Part shown: positions 54,752 to 62,038 of the stretch, piece by piece
How the letters are laid out: each line of letters starts with the position of its first letter
Position numbering within the stretch: position 1 is the stretch's first letter
From: Lentzea aerocolonigenes
Lineage (GTDB): Bacteria > Actinomycetota > Actinomycetes > Mycobacteriales > Pseudonocardiaceae
Assembly: GCF_000955955.1 (NCBI RefSeq)
Contig: NZ_JYJG01000020.1
Coordinates: 1 to 64,000, forward strand
Reading direction: 5' to 3'
DNA length: 64,000 nucleotides
The notes under the pieces: model-generated
Told to the model about the DNA's origin: nothing
The model's input: only the letters and a program-made list of their open reading frames with translations
The model's database searches: none
Made by a program: the position numbers and the translations under genes

Positions 54752-56449
54752 CTACTTGTACATCGTCTGGTTCATGGTTCCGGGCGCGTACACATCGGGG
54801 TCGATCCACACGTTGATCAGAGAGGGCTTGCCGGACTCGCGGGCGCGCTGCAGCGCCGGGCCGATGTCCTTGGGGTCGCGCACTTCCTCGCCGTAACCGC
54901 CGAGCATCTTGGCGAACTGGTCGTACTTCACGTCTCCCAGCGTGTTGCCGACGCGCTCGCGCTCGAGGCCGTACTTGGCAGCCTGGCCGTAGCGGATCTG
55001 GTTCATCGACGAGTTGTTGCCGACGATGCCGACGAACGGCAGGTTGTAGCGGACGAGCGTCTCGAAGTCCCAGCCGGTGAGGCTGAACGCGCCGTCGCCG
55101 AACAGGGCGACGACTTCCTTGTCCGGCCTCGCGAGCTTGGCCGCGAGCACGAACGGGATGCCGACGCCGAGCGTCCCGAGTGGACCTGGGTCCATCCAGT
55201 GGCCGGGCGACTTGGGCTGCACGACCTGGCCGGAGAACGTGACCACGTCGCCGCCGTCACCGATGTAGATGGAGTCCTCGGTGAGGAAGTCGTTGATCTC
55301 GCTCACCAGGCGGTAGGGGTGGATCGGCATGTCGTCGGAACGCAGGTGCTCCGAGCGCTTCTGCCGCGACTGCTCCTCGACCGCCTGCAGCTCCTCCAGC
55401 CACACCTTGCGGCCCATCGCGCCGTTGTCCTCGCGACCGGACGCGGCCTGCGTCACGCTGGAGAGAACGAGGTCCGCGTCGCCCACGATGCCGAGGTCGA
55501 CGTCGCGGTTCTTGCCGACCGTGCGGTAGTCGAGGTCGATCTGCACGACCGTCGCGTTCTGCGAAAGCCTGCGCCCGTACCCCATCCGGAAGTCGAACGG
55601 GGTGCCGACGATGACGATCACGTCGGCGTTGTCGAAGGCGTAGCGGCGCGACAGCTGGAAGTGGTGCGGGTCGCCGGGAGGCAGGGTGCCGCGACCCGCG
55701 CCGTTCATGTAGGCGGGGATGTTCAGGGTGCGGACGAGCTCGATCGCGCTGTCCGTGGCCCGAGTGGTCCACACCTGGCTGCCCAGCAGGATCGCGGGCT
55801 TCTTGGCGTGCACCAACAGGTCCGCGAGCTTCTCGATGTCCCTCGGGTCACCGGCGCTGCGCGTGGAGGCGCGGTAGTGGCCTGCCTGCGGGATGCGGGC
55901 CGTGCTCAGGGGGACCTTCGCGTCGAGGACGTCGCGCGGGATCTCCAGGAACGACGGGCCGGGCGCACCGGCGTTGGCCTCGCGGAACGCCATCGACACC
56001 ATGTCCGCGATGCGGGCGGTGTGCGGGACGTTCGCGGCGAACTTGGTGATCGGCGTCATCATGTCGACGTGCGGGAGGTCCTGCAGTGAGCCCATCTTGT
56101 GCTGGCTCAACGCACCCTGGCCGCCGATCAGCAGCATCGGGCTCTCCGCGCGGAAGGCGTTGGCGACACCCGTGACGGCGTCGGTGGTGCCCGGACCCGC
56201 GGTCACCACGGCACAGCCAGGCTTCCCGGTGATGCGTGCGTAGCCGTCCGCGGCGTGCGCGGCTACTTGTTCGTGTCGGACGTCGACGACGGCGATGCCC
56301 TCGTCCACGCAGCCGTCGTAGATGTCGATGATGTGTCCACCGCACAGCGTGAAGATGGTGTCGACGCCCTCAGCCTTGAGCGCTTTGGCGACCAAATGGC
56401 CTCCAGAGATCGACCCAGAATCCGACCCAGCCTCCGCGGAACTCGTCAC
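54752..56449 (-). CDS. ThDP-dependent oxalyl-CoA decarboxylase / 2-hydroxyacyl-CoA lyase-type enzyme
   Basis: A 565-residue thiamine-diphosphate enzyme of the acetolactate-synthase superfamily. The cofactor-activating glutamate is in DVRHEQVAAHAADGYARITG (Glu60), the central FAD/ADP-type domain begins AKKPAILLGSQVW, and the ThDP motif runs GDGAFSLTGWDFETLV ... VGNNSSMNQ. Position next to frc argues for oxalyl-CoA decarboxylase (oxalyl-CoA to formyl-CoA and CO2). Its sequence is not close to Oxalobacter Oxc as I recall it and is more like acetolactate synthase/2-hydroxyacyl-CoA lyase, so a lyase acting with formyl-CoA is the alternative. GTG start; a GntR palindrome lies 35 bp upstream. Confidence 0.72.
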   Translation of the reverse strand: MTSSAEAGSDSGSISGGHLVAKALKAEGVDTIFTLCGGHIIDIYDGCVDEGIAVVDVRHEQVAAHAADGYARITGKPGCAVVTAGPGTTDAVTGVANAFRAESPMLLIGGQGALSQHKMGSLQDLPHVDMMTPITKFAANVPHTARIADMVSMAFREANAGAPGPSFLEIPRDVLDAKVPLSTARIPQAGHYRASTRSAGDPRDIEKLADLLVHAKKPAILLGSQVWTTRATDSAIELVRTLNIPAYMNGAGRGTLPPGDPHHFQLSRRYAFDNADVIVIVGTPFDFRMGYGRRLSQNATVVQIDLDYRTVGKNRDVDLGIVGDADLVLSSVTQAASGREDNGAMGRKVWLEELQAVEEQSRQKRSEHLRSDDMPIHPYRLVSEINDFLTEDSIYIGDGGDVVTFSGQVVQPKSPGHWMDPGPLGTLGVGIPFVLAAKLARPDKEVVALFGDGAFSLTGWDFETLVRYNLPFVGIVGNNSSMNQIRYGQAAKYGLERERVGNTLGDVKYDQFAKMLGGYGEEVRDPKDIGPALQRARESGKPSLINVWIDPDVYAPGTMNQTMYK

Positions 56450-56483
56450 CGGCGATCAGCCCCTTAGCGCTCGACTGTAGATT

Positions 56484-56496
56484 GCATACCGTATGA
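56484..56496 (-). promoter_or_regulatory. GCATAC-type palindrome in the divergent oxc-like/sucCD-like promoter
   Basis: GCATAC-C-GTATGA, preceded by ATT, repeats the compact palindrome found before the fdh and reductase genes. It sits 35 bp from the ThDP enzyme start and 77 bp from the sucC-like start and could control both directions. Confidence 0.65.
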
Positions 56497-56572
56497 GGTA
56501 GGCATATCGTTACTCCGCTACCAACCGGATGTCCATAGATGGCCGCAAGTTTTCGGCGAGAGGACGTAGACG

Positions 56573-57685
56573 GTGGATCTTTTCGAACATGAGGCGCGGG
56601 ACGTCTTCGAGCGCTACGGAGTGCCCGTTCCGCGTGGTCTCGTGGCGGACACTCCTGAATCCGCGCGCGAGGCAGCCGCTTCCATCGGTGGGACAGTGGT
56701 CGTGAAGGCTCAGGTGAAGACCGGCGGGCGCGGCAAGGCGGGCGGCATCAAGCTCGCTTCGACGCCCGACGAAGCTTTCGCAGCGGCATCGGCCATCCTG
56801 GGGATGGACATCAAGGGCCACACCGTGCACAAGGTGCTGGTGACCGAGGCGAGCGAGATCGCCGAGGAGTACTACATCTCGTTCCTCCTCGACCGTGCCA
56901 ACAGGACGTTCATCGCGATGGCGTCGGCGACCGGTGGCATGGAGATCGAGGAGATGGCCGACTCGATCACTCGAATGCCAGCTTCGGCTTTCGACGCATC
57001 TGCCGTGTTTTCACCGGAAATCGCCGACCAGGTGAACGCCGTCGCTTCCGCTTTGTGGAAGGTCTTCGTTTCCGAGGACGCGACTTTGGTGGAAGTGAAC
57101 CCGTTGGCACTCACCAAGTCCGGCAAGATCCTCGCGCTGGACGGCAAGGTGACGCTCGACGACAACGCGTCTTTCCGGCACTCCCGCACCGATTCAGGCG
57201 CGGAGGGTGACCCGCTCGAGGTGCGGGCGGCCGAGAAGGGCCTGAACTACGTCAAGCTCGACGGCACGGTCGGTGTCATCGGCAACGGCGCGGGTCTGGT
57301 CATGTCCACATTGGACGTAGTGGCACTGGCCGGTGCCGCGCCCGCGAACTTCCTCGACATCGGCGGCGGTGCCTCGGCCCAGGTGATGGCCGACGGGCTC
57401 GACGTGATTCTCTCGGACCCGTCGGTGCGCAGCGTGTTCGTGAACGTGTTCGGCGGCATCACCGCGTGCGACGCGGTGGCCAACGGAATCGTGCAAGCAC
57501 TCGGGCTGCTGGGTGACCGCGCCGACAAGCCGTTGGTCGTGCGGCTGGACGGCAACAACGCCGAAGCAGGCCACCGCATCCTCGACGAAGCACGACACCC
57601 GCTGATCACCGTGGCGCACACGATGGACGACGCGGCCGGCCGTGCCGCCGCGCTCGCCGGCGCCGGCGCAGGTAAGGAGTCCTGA
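56573..57685 (+). CDS. SucC-like acyl-CoA ligase (ADP-forming) beta subunit
   Basis: A 370-residue ATP-grasp subunit of the succinyl-CoA synthetase family: [79 protein letters not shown] and [13 protein letters not shown]. It binds the nucleotide and works with the alpha subunit encoded next. Its sequence is close to SucC, but the gene is divergent from an oxalate-type ThDP enzyme and shares a GntR palindrome, so it may be a specialised ligase (oxalate-CoA or a CoA-donor-regenerating enzyme) rather than the TCA-cycle enzyme. The GTG start is supported by GAGAGG upstream. Confidence 0.88.
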   Translation: MDLFEHEARDVFERYGVPVPRGLVADTPESAREAAASIGGTVVVKAQVKTGGRGKAGGIKLASTPDEAFAAASAILGMDIKGHTVHKVLVTEASEIAEEYYISFLLDRANRTFIAMASATGGMEIEEMADSITRMPASAFDASAVFSPEIADQVNAVASALWKVFVSEDATLVEVNPLALTKSGKILALDGKVTLDDNASFRHSRTDSGAEGDPLEVRAAEKGLNYVKLDGTVGVIGNGAGLVMSTLDVVALAGAAPANFLDIGGGASAQVMADGLDVILSDPSVRSVFVNVFGGITACDAVANGIVQALGLLGDRADKPLVVRLDGNNAEAGHRILDEARHPLITVAHTMDDAAGRAAALAGAGAGKES

Positions 57686-58563
57686 TGGCGATCTTCCTCG
57701 ACGAGCACAGCCGCGTTGTCGTGCAGGGCATGACCGGGTCGGAGGGCTCCAAGCACACCCGGCGCATGCTCGCCGCGGGCACTCAGGTCGTGGGCGGTGT
57801 GAACGCGCGCAAGGCCGGTACGTCCGTGGCGTTCGACGACACCTCGTTGCCGGTCTTCGGCACGGTCGCCGAGGCGATGGAGAAGACCGGCGCGAACGTG
57901 TCGGTGCTCTTCGTGCCACCCGCGTTCACCGGCGACGCGGTGATCGAAGCGGTCGACGCGGGCATCGGCCTGGCCGTGGTGATCACGGAAGGCGTCCCGG
58001 TCCACGACACGGCACGGTTCTGGGCACATGCTCAGGGCAAGTCGACGCGGATCATCGGGCCGAACTGCCCCGGCATCATCAGTCCCGGCAAGTCCAACGC
58101 GGGCATCATCCCGGCCGACATCACCAAGCCGGGCTCGATCGGGCTGGTGTCGAAGTCGGGAACCCTGACCTACCAGCTGATGCACGAGCTGAAGGACTTC
58201 GGGTTCACCACGTGCGTCGGCATCGGCGGCGACCCGATCGTCGGCACCACGCACATCGACGCGATCGCGGCGTTCGAGGCGGATCCGGAGACCGAGCTGA
58301 TCGTGATGATCGGCGAGATCGGCGGCGACGCGGAGGAGCGGGCCGCGGAGTTCGTGCGGGACAACGTGTCCAAGCCCGTCGTCGGCTACGTCGCCGGCTT
58401 CACCGCGCCCGAGGGCAAGACGATGGGCCACGCGGGCGCCATCGTCTCGGGGTCCTCGGGCACGGCGGAGGCCAAGAAGCTGGCCATGGAGTCGGTCGGC
58501 ATCAAGGTGGGCAAAACTCCATCCGAAACCGCCGCCCTGGCCCGCGCCCTCCTGACCTCATGA
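57685..58563 (+). CDS. SucD-like acyl-CoA ligase (ADP-forming) alpha subunit
   Basis: A 292-residue CoA-binding subunit of the succinyl-CoA synthetase family. It has the CoA loop [19 protein letters not shown], the segment [20 protein letters not shown], and the phosphohistidine His249 in [13 protein letters not shown]. It is coupled to the beta subunit by a one-base TGATG overlap. The residues that hold the acid in SucD cannot be compared in detail here, so succinate remains the default substrate and another dicarboxylate is a context-based suggestion. The gene is followed 4 bases later by a perfect 22-bp hairpin. Confidence 0.88.
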   Translation: MAIFLDEHSRVVVQGMTGSEGSKHTRRMLAAGTQVVGGVNARKAGTSVAFDDTSLPVFGTVAEAMEKTGANVSVLFVPPAFTGDAVIEAVDAGIGLAVVITEGVPVHDTARFWAHAQGKSTRIIGPNCPGIISPGKSNAGIIPADITKPGSIGLVSKSGTLTYQLMHELKDFGFTTCVGIGGDPIVGTTHIDAIAAFEADPETELIVMIGEIGGDAEERAAEFVRDNVSKPVVGYVAGFTAPEGKTMGHAGAIVSGSSGTAEAKKLAMESVGIKVGKTPSETAALARALLTS

Positions 58564-58567
58564 TCTC

Positions 58568-58616
58568 GATGAAGGGAACCTTCATAAACTTGAGGTTTAT
58601 GAAGGTTCCCTTCATC
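58568..58616. terminator. Perfect 22-bp inverted repeat, bidirectional terminator
   Basis: The arms 58568-58589 and 58595-58616 are exact reverse complements around a TTGAG loop. It lies between the convergent sucD-like and ESX operons and could end both. Each arm also contains a small inner palindrome (GAAGG-GAA-CCTTC). The base composition is lower in GC than the surroundings, suggesting a dispersed repeat family. Confidence 0.85.
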
Positions 58617-59400
58617 ACTTAGCTGTCGGGAGCTTTGCCGAGGTGCCCTGTGCTTGCTCGCCGATGACCGTCATGGCCTGCTTGACGATCTTGAGCACGG
58701 CCTGCGCGCCCTCGACCAGCTTGATCAGGTTCTCGCCGCTGGCCAGCAGCTCGCCCATCTTCGCGGCGATCTGCGTGCCGCACTCGACGGCGATCTGCAC
58801 GCACTGCGGGATGGCCACGGCGATGCTCTGCCCGAACGTCGCCGGGGCCGCCGCGATCGCCTGGGTCATGATCGGCACGATCTTGCCGACCGCCTCGGTG
58901 ATCAGCCTGGTGACCTCGGCGACGACCTGCGCGACCACCTGGCCCGCCTTGATCAGCGCGCTCGCGTTGGTCAGGGCGGTCTCGGCGACGGACATGACGC
59001 CGTCGACGAGCTGCTTGCCGGTCTTGGCGTAGTCCGTGGCGCTCTGGCCGGACCAGCCGCTGGTCTCGCTCTTCGCCTTGTCCTGGTAGTCCTGGGCGAG
59101 GTTCGTGGCGGCCTTGCCCGCCTTCTCGAACTCGCCCGCGCCCTGCTGCACGCCGTCCGGGTTGCCGCGCAGCTGGTTCAGCGGCTCGTCCAGGAACGAG
59201 ATCATCGGCGTGAGGAAGCCGACGCCAGCGCTGTCCAAGGCCTGCAACGGTTTCCCGTTCGAGCCGAGTTCGCTGATGTCGGCTTTCGGCGAGCCGGCGA
59301 GGTCCTGGGTCAGCCACTCGTCACCTGCGATGGCGCGCGTGGTGGTGCGGAGCTCGTTGAGCAGCTCGGTGATCGTGCCCGCGTCGGTTGCTGTGGTCAT
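58615..59400 (-). CDS. WXG100/ESX-type secreted protein (helical, 261 residues)
   Basis: A 261-residue, almost wholly helical protein with a WXG-like turn (SGWSGQSATDYAKTG) at about residue 114, flanked by long amphipathic helices, and a long alanine/valine-rich C-terminal helical region. It resembles large WXG100 or EspB/PPE-like type VII substrates. It is the last gene of the ESX-like operon and its start overlaps the preceding EspC-like gene by 4 bases. The core secretion machinery is not in the window, so export is inferred. Confidence 0.75.
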   Translation of the reverse strand: MTTATDAGTITELLNELRTTTRAIAGDEWLTQDLAGSPKADISELGSNGKPLQALDSAGVGFLTPMISFLDEPLNQLRGNPDGVQQGAGEFEKAGKAATNLAQDYQDKAKSETSGWSGQSATDYAKTGKQLVDGVMSVAETALTNASALIKAGQVVAQVVAEVTRLITEAVGKIVPIMTQAIAAAPATFGQSIAVAIPQCVQIAVECGTQIAAKMGELLASGENLIKLVEGAQAVLKIVKQAMTVIGEQAQGTSAKLPTAK

Positions 59401-59699
59401 CGGCCGGCTCCCACCACAGTTGCGGCATTGTCGTCGTCGGTGCGCTGGTAGAGATCGGCCGTCTCGCGCATGCCCGCGCCGACCTTGTCCATTGTGGACG
59501 CGATCTGTGCGAAGGCGTCGAGGGTCTCCCCCATCGCGCTGCCGAGTCCCGCGGTGAGGAACTGGGCGAACGAGCCGAGCGAGTCCTGGCCGATCTGGTC
59601 CGGCAGCCCGGTTCCGGTGGCCGAGAGCTGGTCGGCACAGCCGGCGAGCGTTGCCGCGTGCTGGCGCAACTGCTCGTGGTCGACGTTGAACGACGTCAT
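59397..59699 (-). CDS. EspC-like (DUF2580) type VII secretion protein
   Basis: A 100-residue protein of the EspC/DUF2580 type: FNVDHEQLRQHAATLAGCAD at the N-terminus, a glycine-containing turn in the middle and a C-terminal helix IASTMDKVGAGMRETADLYQ ending in a Y-type tail with acidic residues, comparable to the YxxxD/E secretion signal (YQRTDD). It overlaps genes on both sides by 4 bases, so expression is coupled to the YbaB-like and WXG-like genes. Confidence 0.78.
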   Translation of the reverse strand: MTSFNVDHEQLRQHAATLAGCADQLSATGTGLPDQIGQDSLGSFAQFLTAGLGSAMGETLDAFAQIASTMDKVGAGMRETADLYQRTDDDNAATVVGAGR

Positions 59700-60040
59700 C
59701 GCACGGCCTCCGGCAGATGCGAGGTGATCTGGTGCAACGCGTCGCTCTCGCCGAGGTAGCTCGACATGACCTCGGCCATGCGCGCGCCCGCCAGCCGTTG
59801 CGCTTCGCGCGCGGTGCTGACGATCAGCATCGCGAGCGTGTCGACGTCGAGCTTGCGCGCGGCGGGCGTCAGAGCGACATCACCGAGCACACCCCCCGCG
59901 TTGACGCTCACAGTCACCTCGCCGCGCGGTGAGGTCGCGCTCGCTCCGACCTCGGCCAGGCTGGCGCTGGCACTGCGAGCGCTGTAGGCCACTCGTTCCA
60001 GGCGTTCCTGGTAGTCCGCCAGCCACTGTGCTGGATCCAC
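59696..60040 (-). CDS. YbaB/EbfC-family protein (EspL-like)
   Basis: A 114-residue YbaB/EbfC-fold protein: an N-terminal helix (PAQWLADYQERLERVAYSAR), the beta hairpin SPRGEVTVSVNAGGVLGDVALT and a C-terminal helix LAMLIVSTAREAQRLAGARM. Such proteins often occur in ESX gene sets, as EspL in ESX-1, probably as chaperones or nucleoid-associated regulators. The GTG at 60040 is preferred because GAGGGGGAG lies just upstream; a longer frame adds an unconvincing basic extension. It overlaps the EspC-like gene by 4 bases. Confidence 0.8.
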   Translation of the reverse strand: MDPAQWLADYQERLERVAYSARSASASLAEVGASATSPRGEVTVSVNAGGVLGDVALTPAARKLDVDTLAMLIVSTAREAQRLAGARMAEVMSSYLGESDALHQITSHLPEAVR

Positions 60041-60053
60041 TTCTCCCCCTCTT

Positions 60054-60671
60054 CTAGGCTCGCGCCACTGCGGCGAGCTCACCGATCATGCGCACCATGT
60101 CGTTGTGGCGCATGGGATTCACGCTGACCCAGCCGTCACTGCCGACGTCGACCCTGACCCGGCCGCCGACACTGTCCAACCAGGACACCTCCTGCCGCTG
60201 CCCGCCCTTGACCACCCCGGCCTGGCCCTGCCCGGTGACCTCCAGGTCAAGTGCCGCGCCGGGCGGCAGGGTGATCGGCATCAGCTGTGCGGGCCTCAGT
60301 TCCGGCACCAACGCCACGAGTTCCTCGCCCACGGTCTCCGACTCGACGTGCGCGACACGGACCGTGCTCTCGTGCTGCGTGCACACCAGCGCGCTGTCGC
60401 CGTAGACCATCGCGACCGCACCCGTTCCCGGCACCACCAGATCGACCACGGCCGTGTGCTCGTGCAGTGCGGTGACGAGTTCACGCGCCATGCCCGTCGG
60501 ACCGTGAGGTTCGGCGAGTCCGCGCGCCTGGAGTCCGTGGCCGGCCTCGGCGAGCAGCTCTGCGCGTTCACTCGCCAGCTTCCCGAACGACGGCACCCGC
60601 AGCGGGAACGGCCAGCGCACCCCGGCGTGGGTGGCGAGCAGGTCCATCTCCACCAGATCGAAGGCGATCAT
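60054..60671 (-). CDS. EspG-like ESX secretion-associated chaperone
   Basis: A 205-residue protein of the EspG family, which binds PPE-type substrates in the cytosol before type VII export. It starts IAFDLVEMDLLATHAGVRWP, the strand-helix opening of that family, followed by ALHEHTAVVDLVVPGTGAVA and the paired beta segments, and ends with a helix NDMVRMIGELAAVARA. Its ATG overlaps the stop of the preceding small helical gene by 4 bases, and a PPE-like gene lies two genes upstream, the natural client. Confidence 0.8.
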   Translation of the reverse strand: MIAFDLVEMDLLATHAGVRWPFPLRVPSFGKLASERAELLAEAGHGLQARGLAEPHGPTGMARELVTALHEHTAVVDLVVPGTGAVAMVYGDSALVCTQHESTVRVAHVESETVGEELVALVPELRPAQLMPITLPPGAALDLEVTGQGQAGVVKGGQRQEVSWLDSVGGRVRVDVGSDGWVSVNPMRHNDMVRMIGELAAVARA

Positions 60672-60970
60672 CGAGCCGCCTTTCGGGCCTGCTCGGCGTC
60701 GGTCTCGGTGTAGGTGGTCTTGATCTCCGCCAGCATCTGCTGGAACGCGCGCACCTCGCGTTCGGCGGCGCCGACCTCGCCCGCGAGCCCCGACCCTGCC
60801 GATTTGAGCCGTTTCGACAGGTCCTGGGCGGGTGGGGCGGTGCCGAGCAACGGCTGGCGCTCGGCCAGCCTGCTCGCGGTCGCCACCAGGTCACCGGTCA
60901 GCTCGGCGAGCCTGGTCAGGGTCTTGATCCGGTCCTGCAGCTGTTCCGGAGCGACCTCGTATCCGTTCAC
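60668..60970 (-). CDS. Small helical ESX-operon protein (WXG100-like size)
   Basis: A 100-residue all-helical protein: PEQLQDRIKTLTRLAELTGD and AEREVRAFQQMLAEIKTTYT flank a loop at residues 42-52 (LLGTAPPAQDL). Length, helical hairpin pattern and position in an ESX operon are those of a WXG100 protein, but a WXG motif is absent. The GTG start follows GGGGAGGAG. It overlaps both neighbours by 4 bases. Confidence 0.72.
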   Translation of the reverse strand: MNGYEVAPEQLQDRIKTLTRLAELTGDLVATASRLAERQPLLGTAPPAQDLSKRLKSAGSGLAGEVGAAEREVRAFQQMLAEIKTTYTETDAEQARKAAR

Positions 60971-61980
60971 TGCTCCTCCCCGATGACGGCAGGCGAGACG
61001 CGGTCGTTCACCACGAACAGGCCGTGGTCGAGCGTGGGCATCTGGTTCTCGTGCTCCTGGTCGTCGTCCTTGCGCGCGCCGCCGGCTCCCGGTGCCATGC
61101 CGGAGCCCTGGGCGGCGGAACGAGACTCGGTGACGGTCGAGCTCATCGCCATCGGCCCGATGCCGTGCCCGGCCATCACACCTGCGCGCATGCCGGGGCT
61201 GAGCTGGGTCTGCTGGCTGACCGGAGCGGCGGCCCCGATCACCGGGCCGCGAGTCGTTCCGGCCGAGCCGCCGCTCACGAGTCGTTGCCACGGCACGCCG
61301 CCCGAGCTGGGCGTTCTGACCGGAGACGGCGCTGCGGGGGCTCTGATCGGTGAGGCGGCCTGCTGCGGAATGGTGCCCTGGGCGTTGTCGATCAGGCGCC
61401 CGCTGCCGTTCAGGCTCGACTCGTAGGTCTGCATGGCCCGGACGGCGTCGGCTTTCTGCTGGTCAGCCGACGCCGCACCGAAGTAGAAGTAGAAGCCAGA
61501 GGTCGTGCCCGACGGCATCGTCGGAGCACTCGGCAGGGTCATCGGAGCGGGCGCGCTCGGCAGCGTGAAGGGCGCGGGCGCAAAGGGTGCCGGTGCGCTC
61601 GGCAGCCCCGCGAACGCCGGCATCGTCGCGTCGTTCGGTGGCGGCGGCATGGCGACTCGTGCAGCCGCCAACGCATCAGCGGCGTCCTGCGCGGCCTTCT
61701 CCCCCGCCGCCGAGAACTCGCTGATCTTCTCGATCCGCTCGGCCAGCTTCGTGAGCCTCGCCGCCGCCTCTTCGGCCGCCGCGCCCTGCCAGTCGTTGAG
61801 CAACGCGGCCCGTTGCTCCTTCAGCACGGCGGCGTGGGTGTCCAGCGCCTCGCGGTGACGCGTCCACTCGTCGGCGACCGTGCTCACATCCGCGACGTCT
61901 GCGTCCTGCCACAGCATCCGGTACAGCTCTTCATGGCTGTACGCCTCCCAGTTGATCGCGTCCACGTCGAAAACGATCAC
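60967..61980 (-). CDS. PPE/WXG-like ESX substrate with Pro/Ala-rich C-terminus
   Basis: A 337-residue protein. The N-terminal 130 residues are helical with a WQG turn (LLNDWQGAAAEEAAARLTKL) and a preceding WEAYSHEELYRMLW, as in PPE-like or WXG proteins. The remainder is low-complexity, with repeated PSAPAP units and Gly/Ser-rich segments, and a more ordered acidic tail (RKDDDQEHENQMPTLDHGLF). The GTG at 61980 lacks a clear ribosome site; a GTG at 61965 is possible. The EspG-like chaperone two genes downstream supports a type VII substrate. Confidence 0.75.
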   Translation of the reverse strand: MIVFDVDAINWEAYSHEELYRMLWQDADVADVSTVADEWTRHREALDTHAAVLKEQRAALLNDWQGAAAEEAAARLTKLAERIEKISEFSAAGEKAAQDAADALAAARVAMPPPPNDATMPAFAGLPSAPAPFAPAPFTLPSAPAPMTLPSAPTMPSGTTSGFYFYFGAASADQQKADAVRAMQTYESSLNGSGRLIDNAQGTIPQQAASPIRAPAAPSPVRTPSSGGVPWQRLVSGGSAGTTRGPVIGAAAPVSQQTQLSPGMRAGVMAGHGIGPMAMSSTVTESRSAAQGSGMAPGAGGARKDDDQEHENQMPTLDHGLFVVNDRVSPAVIGEEQ

Positions 61981-62038
61981 AGTCGGGCCAAACGAAGGAC
62001 AGGCCAGACGACCGGCCACATCTGGCCGGTCGGTCTGA

